In this document: one piece after another, positions 15,150 to 26,062 of the stretch | Numbering within the stretch: the first letter of the stretch is position 1 | Layout of the letters: every line of letters starts with the position of its first letter | Assembly (NCBI RefSeq): GCF_005818865.1 | Contig: NZ_VBRY01000001.1 | Span: 186,001-250,000 of the forward strand | Length of the DNA: 64,000 nucleotides | DNA from: Mariprofundus erugo | GTDB taxonomy: Bacteria > Pseudomonadota > Zetaproteobacteria > Mariprofundales > Mariprofundaceae | Reading direction: 5' to 3' | Notes under the pieces: generated by a model | Seen by the model: only the letters and a program-made list of their open reading frames with translations | Database searches by the model: none | What the model was told of the DNA's origin: nothing | Translations under genes and position numbers: made by a program

Positions 15150-17424
15150 CCTCGGTCAGGTATGAAATCGAATCATCGACTTTTTTCTTCTGCTTTTCGG
15201 GAAGTATGACGCTGAATGTGGAACCTTCGCCGGGCTTGCTGCGCACCGAAATCGTTCCACCGTGGCGTTCGGCGATCTTGCGGCAAACGGCCAGGCCAAT
15301 GCCGGTGCCTTCATAGTCGGCACGACTGTGCAGTCGCTCAAAGACCTCAAAGACACGGGGGGCATACTTCTCTTCAAAGCCGATGCCGTTGTCCGCAACC
15401 TGGATTTCCCACATGGCCGGGCGCTGTCCGGCAACCGTATGGGCGGAAATACGTACCAACGGCGCCACATCAGGGCGCCTGAATTTTAGCGCATTACCGA
15501 TCAGATTCTGAAATAACTGGCGCATTTGCAGGCTGTCGACATCAAGCTCGGGAAGGGGAGCGACCTCAACCCTGCCGTTGACGGCTTCGATACGGGTCTC
15601 CAGATCTGAGATGACGCCGGTAACTACCTCATTGAGGTTCACCCGGTCGAACGGTTTGGCCTGGGTGGTGATGCGGGAGTAGCTCAGCAGGCTGCTGATA
15701 AGCACCTGCATGCGTTCGGCGGCATCAAGCATGCGGGCAAGATAATCCCTGCCTTTATCGTCGAGTGATGTATCTGCGCGGCTCTTCAGGCGATCGCCAA
15801 AGGCGCGAATTTTGCGCAGTGGTTCCTGCAGATCGTGCGAAGCGACATAGGCAAAGTCCTGCAGTTCGCGATTACTGATCTCCAGTGCGGTATTGCGCTG
15901 CTGCATGGCGATCTCGGCCCGTTTTCTGTCGCTGATGTCATGGATGACCGCTGTAAAGCTGCGCTCACCGTGCAGTCTGACCTCATTGACCGCCAGGTTG
16001 ATCGGTACCTCGCGTCCGCGTCTGTTCAGGGCGGTACTCTCAAGGCTCTTGCCGATGATCCGATCGTCGCCCTCGACAAGGCAGGTTGCAAGCCATGCAT
16101 CAAACCGGTTCCGGTACGGCTCGGGCATCAGCAGTTTGACACTTTCACCGCGTACCTCCTCCTCGCTGTAGCCAAAGATGGCGGATGCGGCCTGGTTGAA
16201 TGTGAGTATGTTGCCGTTCACATCGATGGATATAATGCCATCCATCGCGGTGTCGAGGATGGCCTCCATACGTTCCGCCTGCTCTTCAATTTCCCGTTTC
16301 CTGGCTGTCATCTGATCGAGATGGCGTTGCTTGATATCTTCACGCTGGCGCGCCTCTTCGAGGTTGAGGTCACGATAATTGCGTATGGCGCGCTGTACAC
16401 GGTCCAGAATCAGGTAAAGAAATCCCATCAGCAGCATCACCAGCAGTGCACCGGCCATCGAAATGGTGCGGATATAGTCACGGGCCACCTGTGAGGTGGT
16501 TGAGAAATCGATGTGGATCCAGAGATCTCCCACCTCTTTGCCGGCAACATCTTTCAGGGGCGTGGCAAACGTGAAGGTGTCGCCATTGCCCTCGACGTAT
16601 TCCGTCTGCTTCATGTCACCAATATGTTTTCTCGATTCGGCACCCTGCAGCAGCCTGATTTCATCTGCCGACGGGGTGGCGGTCGCCTCGGCCAGAATCA
16701 CTTTCTCAAAGCCGTTCCAGTCGGGGCTGCGTCCCATCAGGCGCATCCCTTTTTCCCACTGCTCGCGATTGATCAGTGATTTGAAGTAGGTGACGTAGAG
16801 ATCGACACCCATCACCTTTTTGATCTCGCTCATGATATATTCGATTTCACGGCCCAGCTCGATAAATCCGATCAGTTTGCCATCACTGAAAATCGGTTTG
16901 ACCACACGCAGGGTAAATAGTCCGTATCTGCCCAGCTCCACACCGTAGAAAAGTTTGCCGGTGCGCAGCGCTTCCATGGTGGTGTAACGGTTGATGGTAT
17001 CACCTGACTCGGGAGGGTTGTGTATGCGAACGATATTCACCCGGTCCGGACCGGTGAAATAGAAATGGGTGATATGGGACTCCTCCTTCAGTTGCCGGAA
17101 GAGCGGGGTGCTCTTTTGCAATAGTGCATCCCTGTCCTTGCGGGCGAGGCAGTCCATCAATGATTTATCACGGCTGATGACATCGATCAGTGAGGCCATT
17201 TGCAGGGCATCACTTTGGAGCTTCATCTGATAGAGGTTGATGGCCCCGTCGACTGTCGACTGGATATCGCTGACCATATGCTGTTGATTGGTGCGATCGA
17301 TGGCATAAATACCCATGACCAGCAGCAGGATCAGGGAAAACCCGAGTGCGCCAAGCACACGCATCTTGAGACTCTTTTCCGGGCCGGCGTGTTCGGTCTC
17401 TTGCCGGGGCTGATTACTTGTCAT
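15136..17424 (-). CDS. Membrane sensor histidine kinase: extracytoplasmic Cache-like domain, PAS, kinase
   Basis: A 762-residue kinase that begins the cluster. A membrane helix at about 22-42 is followed by a large extracytoplasmic part (45-315) with the look of a double-Cache sensor (FYFTGPDRVNIVRIHNP, LRVVKPIFSDGKLIGFIELG), a second helix (about 322-342), a coiled coil, a PAS domain (about 385-500, DGIISIDVNGNILTFNQAA), HisKA with His530 in FAYVASHDLQEPLRK, and HATPase (ADNGIGFEEKYAPRVFEVFERL). Cache domains usually bind small organic ligands, which cannot be predicted here. It overlaps the following kinase gene, so a 17424-to-13621 operon is likely. Confidence 0.92.
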   Translation of the reverse strand: MTSNQPRQETEHAGPEKSLKMRVLGALGFSLILLLVMGIYAIDRTNQQHMVSDIQSTVDGAINLYQMKLQSDALQMASLIDVISRDKSLMDCLARKDRDALLQKSTPLFRQLKEESHITHFYFTGPDRVNIVRIHNPPESGDTINRYTTMEALRTGKLFYGVELGRYGLFTLRVVKPIFSDGKLIGFIELGREIEYIMSEIKKVMGVDLYVTYFKSLINREQWEKGMRLMGRSPDWNGFEKVILAEATATPSADEIRLLQGAESRKHIGDMKQTEYVEGNGDTFTFATPLKDVAGKEVGDLWIHIDFSTTSQVARDYIRTISMAGALLVMLLMGFLYLILDRVQRAIRNYRDLNLEEARQREDIKQRHLDQMTARKREIEEQAERMEAILDTAMDGIISIDVNGNILTFNQAASAIFGYSEEEVRGESVKLLMPEPYRNRFDAWLATCLVEGDDRIIGKSLESTALNRRGREVPINLAVNEVRLHGERSFTAVIHDISDRKRAEIAMQQRNTALEISNRELQDFAYVASHDLQEPLRKIRAFGDRLKSRADTSLDDKGRDYLARMLDAAERMQVLISSLLSYSRITTQAKPFDRVNLNEVVTGVISDLETRIEAVNGRVEVAPLPELDVDSLQMRQLFQNLIGNALKFRRPDVAPLVRISAHTVAGQRPAMWEIQVADNGIGFEEKYAPRVFEVFERLHSRADYEGTGIGLAVCRKIAERHGGTISVRSKPGEGSTFSVILPEKQKKKVDDSISYLTEDAHD

Positions 17425-17591
17425 GACACATCTGCATGGTTTCTGTCTCCCGCCGGTCTACTGTATCATCAAAGCCTGTTGAGCAAGGTATCTTAAAGCA
17501 AAAGGGAGGATCTCTCCAGCTGTCATGAGGTGTGAGGAGTGTATGAAATATGCGGGCAAGGCATGGCTGCCGGGGGCGCGGCGCGGCGGGA

Positions 17592-18059
17592 TCAGCGGGC
17601 GGGGTGCTCGTTTATCAAATCACCCTGATGGGTAAATGTGATGCTGCGCATCAGGCCATCCAGGTAAACGGTGCCACTGATGTGATATTTAAGTCCGCTT
17701 TTTTCGCTTAATATCATGGCCTGACGGAAGATGTCGGTGATAGTGGTGCTGACGATGACGGATGTCCTTGCTTCGCCAAGGCGGGGGATTTGGATCGCCT
17801 GATGGCTGACTCCGCGTGCAAGGCGCGCTTCATTGAGGTCCAGCTGAAAGCTCATGCCGGTCATGGCCAGATCGATATTGTTCGGGTTGATGATGCGCAG
17901 ATCGACCTGTATGCGCTGCTCAAGCAGTCCCTCCGCCGGTAGTGGCGTGATATCGATGACATTGATTTCGGGCGCCTCCATATGGGGCAGTATGGTGGCG
18001 CATGCGCTGAAGAGGGGCAGCAGCATGATGCACAGAAGGAGGCGGCGTAATTGCTTCAT
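17592..18059 (-). CDS. LEA14-like (water-stress/WHy domain) lipoprotein
   Basis: A 155-residue predicted lipoprotein: signal peptide with lipobox LFSAC (Cys20), then an immunoglobulin-like LEA type 2 domain (VDLRIINPNNIDLAMTGMSFQLDLNEARLARGV...GEARTSVIV). The N-P-N-ID-L segment is the usual signature of LEA14/WHy proteins. Bacterial members are small envelope lipoproteins of unknown role, sometimes linked to desiccation or osmotic stress. It lies downstream of glgX with a 47-nt gap on the same strand. Confidence 0.85.
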   Translation of the reverse strand: MKQLRRLLLCIMLLPLFSACATILPHMEAPEINVIDITPLPAEGLLEQRIQVDLRIINPNNIDLAMTGMSFQLDLNEARLARGVSHQAIQIPRLGEARTSVIVSTTITDIFRQAMILSEKSGLKYHISGTVYLDGLMRSITFTHQGDLINEHPAR

Positions 18060-18106
18060 GCGCTACAGTATAGCCGGTTGGTGACAAAAATCCCCGCCGG
18101 CATTGT

Positions 18107-20191
18107 TTACCTCTGCGGGCTGACGCCTCTGCTCTTTTGTTCACTGCGGAGCAGTTGCAGGGAGTAGGGTGGCAGCAGGCTCTGCTGCTTCTTTTTTAGC
18201 CAGCGTGATGATTCCCCCGGTATTTTGGGGGCGGGTCGGGCGGTATCGATAAGAATGCGCCATCCGTTGCCGGTTTCAGTAGGGGGGATGTTGAAAACTA
18301 CAGGGTCAGCCGTGGCATTGAACAGCAGGCAGAGTGGCGGTGTATCTGCTGCATGGATGGTGCAGCCAAGCAGGCTGCGCGGGCCATGCCAGTCGGGTGC
18401 GGCCAGATCCGGACCGAACCACAGGATGTCTTCATTGCTGTAAAAGTGTTCGCTGCACAGCACCGGCAGGCGGCGACGCAGGGTGATGAGGTGGCGCACA
18501 AAGCGATGCAATTCTTCATGCTGTTGCAATAGCTCCCAGTTATACCAGCTGATCTCGTTGTCCTGGCAATAGGCATTGTTGTTGCCTTGCTGACTGCGGC
18601 GGAATTCATCGCCCCCGAGCAGCATCGGTACGCCGCGCGACAGAAACAGTGTGGTCAGCATGTTTTTGATCTGCCTCAGTCGTACGCCTTCCAGTGCCTC
18701 ATCCGGTCCTTCGCTGCCATAGTTGCAGCTGTAATTATCGTGGGCGCCATCCCGGTTCTCCTCGGCATTGGCTTCATTGTGTTTTTGCGCATAGCAGACC
18801 AGGTCGTTCAGGGTAAAACCATCGTGGCAGGTGATGAAGTTGATGCTGTGCAGCGGTGATTTGCCACTGTGCATATAGATATCGGAGCTGCCGCAAAGCC
18901 TGCTGGCGAAGGCATGGGTGACTCCCGCATCGCCACGCCAGAAACGGCGTACGTCATCGCGGTATTGTCCGTTCCACTCCGACCAGCGCATGCCGGGAAA
19001 ACTGCCGACCTGATAGGCGCCGGCTGCATCCCATGCTTCGGCAATCAGTTTGACCCGGCTGAGAATGGGATCTTCGGCGATGCGCTCAAGCAGTGGCGGG
19101 TTGGCAAGCAGGTTACCATGGGCATCACGCCCCAATACCGAGGCCAGATCGAAGCGGAATCCATCCACATGCATATCGATAACCCAGTGGCGCAGGCAGT
19201 CGAGGATATAGTCGCGCACCACCGGATGATTGCAGTTAAGCGTATTGCCTGTGCCCGAGTAGTTTTTGTAAAAGCGAAGATCCTCTTCAAGCAGATAATA
19301 GATGCTGTTGTCGAGTCCTCTGAAGTTCAGCGTCGGACCGGTGTGGTCCCCTTCGGCGGTGTGATTGAATACGATATCGAGAATAATCTCGATGCCTGCC
19401 TGATGCAGGGCTCTGACCATGGTTTTGAATTCATCAACCTGGCAACCGGGATGATGACGACTGCCATAGCTCTCCTTCGGTGCAAAGAAGGCGACCGTGC
19501 TGTAGCCCCAGTAGTTGCGCAGATGCTCTCCGCTTTCAGGGTTGCGGATAATCAGCTCATGCTCATAGAACTCCTGTACCGGCAACAGTTCAATGGCGGT
19601 GATACCGAGCTCTTTGAGGTAGGGGATCTTCTCGATGACGCCGGAAAATGTGCCGGGGCAGCGGGCCATGGCGGAGGGGTGAATGGTCAGCCCCCTGACA
19701 TGGGTTTCATAAATGATGGTATCGCACCATGGGTGGGCCGGCGGGCAGTCTCCCTGCCAGTCGAAACTGTTATCGGTCAACAGGCACCTGGCTCTGCGCC
19801 CGGCATCGCTGTGGAGTCGTTCGGATGTGTCGCTGCCATGGCTGAAGTCCAGGTGATCCGTCCCCGCCAGTGCCTGGGTATAGGGGTCGAGAAGTATTTT
19901 ATCGGGGGCAAACCGGTGGCCGTTGTCGGGTTCATCCGGTCCGTCTGCCTGCCAGGCATAGAGCGTGATGCCCTGGATGCCATGCACCATGATATGCCAG
20001 ATATCACCGGTGCGATGGATGCAGGAGTGAAGTGGCAATGTGAGGGCTGGAAGTACATCATCGACGCTGTTGAATAACAGCAGGGAGACGGCTGAGGCAT
20101 GTCGGCTGAACAGTGAAAAGTTGATGCCCTCAGAAAACTGGCGTGATCCGAGGGGCAGGGGGCTGCCCGCACTTGTGGTAACTGCTTGCAT
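18107..20191 (-). CDS. glgX: Glycogen debranching enzyme (isoamylase-type, GH13)
   Basis: Hydrolyses alpha-1,6 branches of glycogen limit dextrin. The start is set at ATG 20191 (AGAGG nearby). The N-terminal CBM48 part reads PLPLGSRQFSEGINFSLFSRHASAVSL; the GH13 barrel shows DIVFNHTAEGDHTGPTLNFRG, the nucleophile Asp in DGFRFDLASVLGRD, the acid Glu in LIAEAWDAAGAYQVG, and the substrate-pocket HDG in NFITCHDGFTLNDLV. A C-terminal beta domain closes the protein at about 694 residues, the normal GlgX length. No other glycogen gene is in the window, so it seems separated from any glg operon. Confidence 0.95.
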   Translation of the reverse strand: MQAVTTSAGSPLPLGSRQFSEGINFSLFSRHASAVSLLLFNSVDDVLPALTLPLHSCIHRTGDIWHIMVHGIQGITLYAWQADGPDEPDNGHRFAPDKILLDPYTQALAGTDHLDFSHGSDTSERLHSDAGRRARCLLTDNSFDWQGDCPPAHPWCDTIIYETHVRGLTIHPSAMARCPGTFSGVIEKIPYLKELGITAIELLPVQEFYEHELIIRNPESGEHLRNYWGYSTVAFFAPKESYGSRHHPGCQVDEFKTMVRALHQAGIEIILDIVFNHTAEGDHTGPTLNFRGLDNSIYYLLEEDLRFYKNYSGTGNTLNCNHPVVRDYILDCLRHWVIDMHVDGFRFDLASVLGRDAHGNLLANPPLLERIAEDPILSRVKLIAEAWDAAGAYQVGSFPGMRWSEWNGQYRDDVRRFWRGDAGVTHAFASRLCGSSDIYMHSGKSPLHSINFITCHDGFTLNDLVCYAQKHNEANAEENRDGAHDNYSCNYGSEGPDEALEGVRLRQIKNMLTTLFLSRGVPMLLGGDEFRRSQQGNNNAYCQDNEISWYNWELLQQHEELHRFVRHLITLRRRLPVLCSEHFYSNEDILWFGPDLAAPDWHGPRSLLGCTIHAADTPPLCLLFNATADPVVFNIPPTETGNGWRILIDTARPAPKIPGESSRWLKKKQQSLLPPYSLQLLRSEQKSRGVSPQR

Positions 20192-20343
20192 GGCGTTTGC
20201 CTCTCTGCGGTGTGACTGGACGATCACGACTGTGTTTCCGGTTTGCGCCTTATAGTAGCCTGAGGCCTGCAGGGTGTCGCGGACTTGCTAGGGTGGTGTG
20301 TCGATGTCTGGTGCGCTTCGACTGATGTTGCGTGATTTTATTT

Positions 20344-20500
20344 AAGGAGATGCTGGTTGATTGCTCTCCTGGCAAAAATCAGTTCGTAAAGACAAAATCG
20401 TGACAAGGAGGCAGGAAGCCGATTGGACGGCCAAGGGCCGCCCGCAGGGCGAGGGCATGATGCCCGAGTCATTTTGTCTTTGCTTGCAAATCAGGCACGT
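20344..20500 (+). repeat. Dispersed intergenic repeat, copy A
   Basis: Copy A of an unfamiliar repeat family. From 20346 to 20490 it aligns without gaps to 53286-53430 (copy B) with about 12 mismatches in 145 positions by eye; similarity continues more weakly to about 20515. The first part can fold as CTGRTT...AATCAG around GCC/GGC-like pairs. The core contains GGACGGCCAAGGGCCGCCC, GC-rich and self-complementary. It fills much of the gap 20192-20624 upstream of rfbC, in which I see no other feature. Confidence 0.8.
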
Positions 20501-20624
20501 ATGCGTCTGATTTGACTCGCTGCATCCTGCAGCTCACCGGGCGGCTGCGCATGGCTTGCTCGCAAGCGCTGAAGATCAATCAGTGATTTAAATTTCTTGT
20601 TTAAAATGAACGAGGTGGTCGAGG

Positions 20625-21176
20625 ATGAAAGTGATGGAGACGGCATTGCCGGGGGTGCTGCTGATCGAGCCGCAGGTGTTCAGCGATGCCCGTGGTGACT
20701 TTTTTGAGAGTTACCAGCAGCTGCGCTATGCTGCTTTCGCAATTCCGGCAGCGGGGACTGGTTTTGTGCAGGATAACTGCAGTCGCTCCCGCAAGGGTGT
20801 GTTGCGCGGGCTGCACTTTCAGAAGCGGCAGCCGCAGGGCAAGCTGTTCAGTGTCACCAGCGGCACAGTGTTTGATGTGGTGGCTGATGTGCGGCCGCAC
20901 TCCCCCTGCTTCGGTCAATGGCTGGGTGTCACGCTTTCGGGCGAGAATCGCCATCAGCTGTGGGTGCCACCGGGGTATGCGCATGGTTATTGTGTGTTGT
21001 CGGAGCTGGCCGATGTGCACTACAAGTGTACGGCGTTGTATGCACCGGAGGACGAGAGCGGTGTGGTCTGGAATGACCCTGACCTTGCCATCAGCTGGCC
21101 GGTTGCCCGGCCCCTGTTGTCAGCCAGGGACCTGGCGCTGCCGAGCCTGGCCGTGATCGCGAAGGGTGATCGCTGA
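20625..21176 (+). CDS. rfbC: dTDP-4-dehydrorhamnose 3,5-epimerase
   Basis: Third enzyme of dTDP-L-rhamnose synthesis, epimerising C3 and C5 of the 4-keto sugar. The 183-residue protein is a full-length RmlC cupin: RGDFFESYQQLRYA, QDNCSRSRKGVLRGLHFQ (catalytic His in LHFQ), FDVVADVR...GQWLGVTLSGENRHQLWVPPGYAHGYCVLSE, and YKCTALYAPEDESGVVWNDPDL. It is followed after 2 nt by rfbD, so they form an operon; rfbA and rfbB are not in the window. Product: rhamnose for O-antigen or exopolysaccharide. Confidence 0.96.
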   Translation: MKVMETALPGVLLIEPQVFSDARGDFFESYQQLRYAAFAIPAAGTGFVQDNCSRSRKGVLRGLHFQKRQPQGKLFSVTSGTVFDVVADVRPHSPCFGQWLGVTLSGENRHQLWVPPGYAHGYCVLSELADVHYKCTALYAPEDESGVVWNDPDLAISWPVARPLLSARDLALPSLAVIAKGDR

Positions 21177-21178
21177 TC

Positions 21179-22051
21179 ATGAGGATATTGCTTGCCGGAG
21201 CGGGCGGGCAGCTGGGGCGCGAGCTGCAACGATCTGCAAGCGGGCATGATGTGCTGGCTCTGAATCGTAGTCAGATGGATATCACCAATGCGGGCAACGT
21301 GATGAATGTTGTCAGAGACTTGCGTCCGGATGTTGTCGTCAATGCAGCCGCCTTTACGGCGGTGGATGCGGCTGAATCCAGTCCGGCACGGGCGTTTGCC
21401 GTAAATCGTGATGGTCCGGCTCACCTTGCGCTCGCCTGTGCGACGCTATCAGTGCCGCTGATCCATATCTCAACCGATTATGTCTTTGATGGCCTGAGGC
21501 CGGATGGGTATCGGGAGGAGGACGCCGCGTTGCCTCTCAATGTCTACGGTCAAAGCAAACTGGCCGGCGAAGAGGCGATAAGGTCGATAGGCGGCAAGTA
21601 TGTTATTTTGCGCACAAGCTGGCTGTTTTCCGCTTCCGGGCATAATTTTGTCAGGACGATTTTGCGGCTGGCGGCTGAGCGTAAGGAGCTGTGCGTGGTG
21701 GCTGATCAGCAGGGATGTCCGACGGCAGCAGCGGAGCTTGCACGCGCTGTGATGCATCTGCTGGAGAGCGGGACGAGTGCGTGGGGGACGTATCATTTTT
21801 GTCAGCCCGGAGCGACCACCTGGTATGGTTTTGCCTGTGCGATTGTGGCTGAATCTGAAAGACGCCATCACCGGCTTATGGTGGAGCGTATTCGGCCGAT
21901 TGTGAGTGCGGCGTATCCGTTGCCAGCGATGCGCCCGGCCAACGCAGTGCTCGATTGTCATCGATTTGAAAATACGTTTGCGTTTCAAATACGCCCATGG
22001 TCGGTATCGCTGGCAGAGGTGATGGATGCGCTGGAGCTTCAGGGGAGCTGA
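21179..22051 (+). CDS. rfbD: dTDP-4-dehydrorhamnose reductase
   Basis: Last step of dTDP-L-rhamnose synthesis, NAD(P)H-dependent reduction at C4. The 290-residue extended SDR has the nucleotide-binding start MRILLAGAGGQLGRELQ, VVNAAAFTAVDAAESSP, the ISTDYVFDG Ser/Thr-Tyr region and the catalytic YGQSKLAGEEAI motif (Tyr-x3-Lys), followed by RTSWLFSASGHNFV and DQQGCPTAAAELA. It is coupled to rfbC by a 2-nt gap and ends before a strong terminator-like hairpin. Confidence 0.96.
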   Translation: MRILLAGAGGQLGRELQRSASGHDVLALNRSQMDITNAGNVMNVVRDLRPDVVVNAAAFTAVDAAESSPARAFAVNRDGPAHLALACATLSVPLIHISTDYVFDGLRPDGYREEDAALPLNVYGQSKLAGEEAIRSIGGKYVILRTSWLFSASGHNFVRTILRLAAERKELCVVADQQGCPTAAAELARAVMHLLESGTSAWGTYHFCQPGATTWYGFACAIVAESERRHHRLMVERIRPIVSAAYPLPAMRPANAVLDCHRFENTFAFQIRPWSVSLAEVMDALELQGS

Positions 22052-22081
22052 TTGATTCAGCGTTTCCCTGAGCGGACAAAC

Positions 22082-22113
22082 AAAAAAAGCAACCTGTGAG
22101 GGCTGCTTTTTTT
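22082..22113. terminator. Rho-independent terminator downstream of rfbD
   Basis: AAAAAAAGCA (22082-22091) pairs with TGCTTTTTTT (22104-22113) around a short GC-containing centre. The T-run serves rfbCD; the A-run on the other side could also end transcription coming from the tRNA on the minus strand. Confidence 0.8.
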
Positions 22114-22124
22114 GACTTCATGAA

Positions 22125-22200
22125 TGGTGGGCGAAACAGGGATCGAACCTGTGACCTACGGTTTGTAAGACCGTTGCTCTCCCAGCTGAGCTATTCGCCC
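22125..22200 (-). tRNA. tRNA-Val (anticodon TAC), copy 1
   Basis: A 76-nt tRNA on the minus strand with encoded CCA. Acceptor GGGCGAA pairs with TTCGCCC, the D-loop reads AGCTCAGCTGGGAGAGC, the anticodon loop is CTTACAA (anticodon TAC), and the T-arm is ACAGGTTCGATCCCTGT. All 76 bases equal those of the plus-strand copy at 30258-30333. Confidence 0.97.
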
Positions 22201-22266
22201 TTTGTGTTGCGGGGCGCTTTCTATCAGCGGCCCCGCGCAAGTCAAGAAGAAAGTGGATGGGAATGT

Positions 22267-23688
<1,422 letters not shown>

Positions 23689-23844
23689 TTACACCTGCAG
23701 ACGCAATTTTCCAAAGGGCAACTGCACGCCCGCAGCAGGTATTCTTGATTTAAGACATGGCAGTGGCATTATTCGCCGCCGTTTTACAATGACGGGAGTA
23801 AGGTTTGCCCTTGCTCCTTTTTTGTTCAGGCGGATTGTAAGCAC

Positions 23845-23928
<84 letters not shown>

Positions 23929-24028
23929 CTTGATGACGTTCGGCGCAGCCGGTAAGACGGTGATGTTGGACCCCGGCATATGCGTGTGCCTTTATATACA
24001 TAGTTCGAAATGACAGATGGAGATACGA

Positions 24029-25354
24029 ATGATTCAGACAGAAGTGAAGTCACTGGGCCGCAATGAGCATCAGGTGCATGTAACTGTTGCGCAGGGTGAG
24101 TATGACCGCATCTATGGCGCTATGGTGAACAAGCTCACCATGCAGGCAAAGCTGCCAGGCTTCAGACCTGGAAAAACTCCATCACATGTGATTAAAAAGC
24201 AGTTCGGTGCCAAGCTGCATGAAGACACCATTTCCGAGCTGATTCAGACCCATTATGTGACTGCGATCGAGTCATCCGGCCTGACCCCGGCTGTTCAGCC
24301 TATGCTGGACGTACCTGCAGCACAGCCGGCAAGCGGTTTTGAGTTCACCATGAAGGTGACCACCTGGCCGGAAGTTGAGCTCAAGCCGCTCAACGAGCTC
24401 TCCTTTGATAAGACCACGGTCAATGTTGAAGATGCTGATATTCAGGCTGTGATTGATCGTTTGCAGGCATCGCAGGTGAAGTATGAACTGGATGCAGAGC
24501 GTGCCGCCGAGAAGGGTGATCAGCTGCATATCGACTTCTGCGGTTCCATTGATGGCGAAGAGTTCGATGGCGGCAAGGGTGAGGATGTGCCCCTGGTGCT
24601 TGGTGAAGGACGCTTTATTCCCGGTTTCGAGGATCAGCTGATCGGCAAGAAGGCCGGTGAGGATGTGACCATTGAAGTGACCTTCCCAGCTGATTATCAG
24701 GCTGCCCACCTGGCAGGCAAGGCGGCAAGCTTTGCTTCTACAGTGAAATCAGTGGGTCGTCCTGTGACGGCGGAAAGCGAGGATGCGCTGGCTGAAATGC
24801 TCGGTTTTGCTGACGCGGCGGCACTGCGTGCCGATGCGCAGACCCGTCTTGAGCAGGAAGCGGTAGAGGCCTCCCGTGCTTCCACCCGTGAAGCAGCATT
24901 TGATGCTCTGCTGGCAGCCAATGAGATGGAGTTGCCGGAGGCGCTGATCGAAGAGGATATGCGTGCCACCACCCGTCGTGTGCTTGAAAACATGAAGCAG
25001 CAGGGTGTTCAGATGGGTGCCGAGCTGTTCGATAACGAAGAGTTCCGTAACGAAGTCCGCAGCCGTTCAGAAAAGGGCTTGAAGCTTTCCGTGCTGTTGC
25101 AGCGTATTCGTGAGGCCGGTGATCTGAGTGTCAGTGATGCCGAGATTGATGCCGAGATCGATCGTCAGTCCACCCAGTATCCGGAAGCACAGCGTGATCA
25201 GTTCAAGGCCTGGGTTCACAGCCAGAAAGAGCAGATGGCATCGCTGCGTGAGCGTTTGCTGGAGCGTACCTGCATCGAGTATGTGGTTGCGCAGGCAACC
25301 ACCTCACCGGTGAGCAAGCCTCTGTCTGTATGGCAGCAGGAGCAGGAGCAGTAA
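24029..25354 (+). CDS. tig: Trigger factor, ribosome-associated chaperone
   Basis: Binds the ribosome exit tunnel and shields nascent chains; it also has peptidyl-prolyl isomerase activity. The start is ATG 24029 (GGAG seven bases before), giving MIQTEVKSLGRNEHQV. The ribosome-binding loop GFRPGKTPSHVIKKQFG is near residue 45, the FKBP-type PPIase domain lies at about 155-240 (GDQLHIDFCGSIDGEEFDGG, PLVLGEGRFIPGFEDQLIG), and the helical arms follow to the C-terminus (441 residues). It heads the conserved tig-clpP-clpX-lon-hupB order. Confidence 0.97.
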   Translation: MIQTEVKSLGRNEHQVHVTVAQGEYDRIYGAMVNKLTMQAKLPGFRPGKTPSHVIKKQFGAKLHEDTISELIQTHYVTAIESSGLTPAVQPMLDVPAAQPASGFEFTMKVTTWPEVELKPLNELSFDKTTVNVEDADIQAVIDRLQASQVKYELDAERAAEKGDQLHIDFCGSIDGEEFDGGKGEDVPLVLGEGRFIPGFEDQLIGKKAGEDVTIEVTFPADYQAAHLAGKAASFASTVKSVGRPVTAESEDALAEMLGFADAAALRADAQTRLEQEAVEASRASTREAAFDALLAANEMELPEALIEEDMRATTRRVLENMKQQGVQMGAELFDNEEFRNEVRSRSEKGLKLSVLLQRIREAGDLSVSDAEIDAEIDRQSTQYPEAQRDQFKAWVHSQKEQMASLRERLLERTCIEYVVAQATTSPVSKPLSVWQQEQEQ

Positions 25355-25384
25355 AACAGCCTTGTACACAGGCATGTTTTTTTG
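25355..25384 (+). terminator. Weak terminator-like hairpin between tig and clpP
   Basis: ACAGCCTTGTACACAGGCATGT followed by seven T can fold into an imperfect hairpin with a T-run. It may partly separate tig from clpPX transcription. Confidence 0.4.
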
Positions 25385-25438
25385 CGTAAGCTTTGAACCA
25401 CGGATCGTCCGCGCAAGGCGGGCAAAAAAGGAGTGTAC

Positions 25439-26062
25439 ATGAATCTGGTGCCGACAGTTGTTGAACAGACCTCTCGGGGGGAACGGGCGTTTGATATTTT
25501 TTCCCGCCTTCTCAAGGAGCGAATCATCTTCCTGAACGGTCCGGTGAATGATCATGTTGCCAACCTGATTGTTGCCCAGTTGCTGTTCCTCGAATCAGAG
25601 GGACCGGACAAGGATATCTATCTTTATATCAACAGCCCCGGTGGTCTGGTGACCGCCGGGCTGGCGATTTACGATACCATGCAATACATCCGCTGCGATG
25701 TGTCGACTCTCTGTATTGGTCAGGCGGCCAGTATGGGGGCGCATCTGCTGGCAGCCGGCAAGCGCGGCAAGCGCTTTGCACTGCCGAATGCCCGTATCAT
25801 GATCCATCAGCCACTGGGTGGTTTCCAGGGGCAGGCTACCGATATCGAGATTCATGCCCGTGAAATCCTCAAGCTGAAGGATCGCCTGAACGAGATGATG
25901 GCCGAGCATACCGGTCAGCCGCTTGAGAAGCTGGCGGATGATGTGGAGCGCGACTATTTCCTGACTGCTGATGAAGCCTGTGCATATGGTCTGGTGGATA
26001 AGGTGCTTTCCTCCCGTGAGCAGCTGGCCACAGCCGGAGGTGCCGATGTCGACGCAAAATAA
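25439..26062 (+). CDS. clpP: ATP-dependent Clp protease proteolytic subunit
   Basis: A serine peptidase forming the double-ring ClpP chamber. ATG 25439 follows AAGGAG by six bases; a GTG two codons earlier is less likely. The catalytic Ser98 lies in [13 protein letters not shown], His123 in [11 protein letters not shown], and the Asp near residue 172 in [12 protein letters not shown]-terminal [25 protein letters not shown] is typical of proteobacterial ClpP. The end overlaps clpX by 17 nt. Confidence 0.98.
   Translation: MNLVPTVVEQTSRGERAFDIFSRLLKERIIFLNGPVNDHVANLIVAQLLFLESEGPDKDIYLYINSPGGLVTAGLAIYDTMQYIRCDVSTLCIGQAASMGAHLLAAGKRGKRFALPNARIMIHQPLGGFQGQATDIEIHAREILKLKDRLNEMMAEHTGQPLEKLADDVERDYFLTADEACAYGLVDKVLSSREQLATAGGADVDAK

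Noticed and set aside
18869-20077. 402-codon plus-strand frame opposite glgX
   Set aside because: Shadow of GlgX coding frame in a GC-rich gene.
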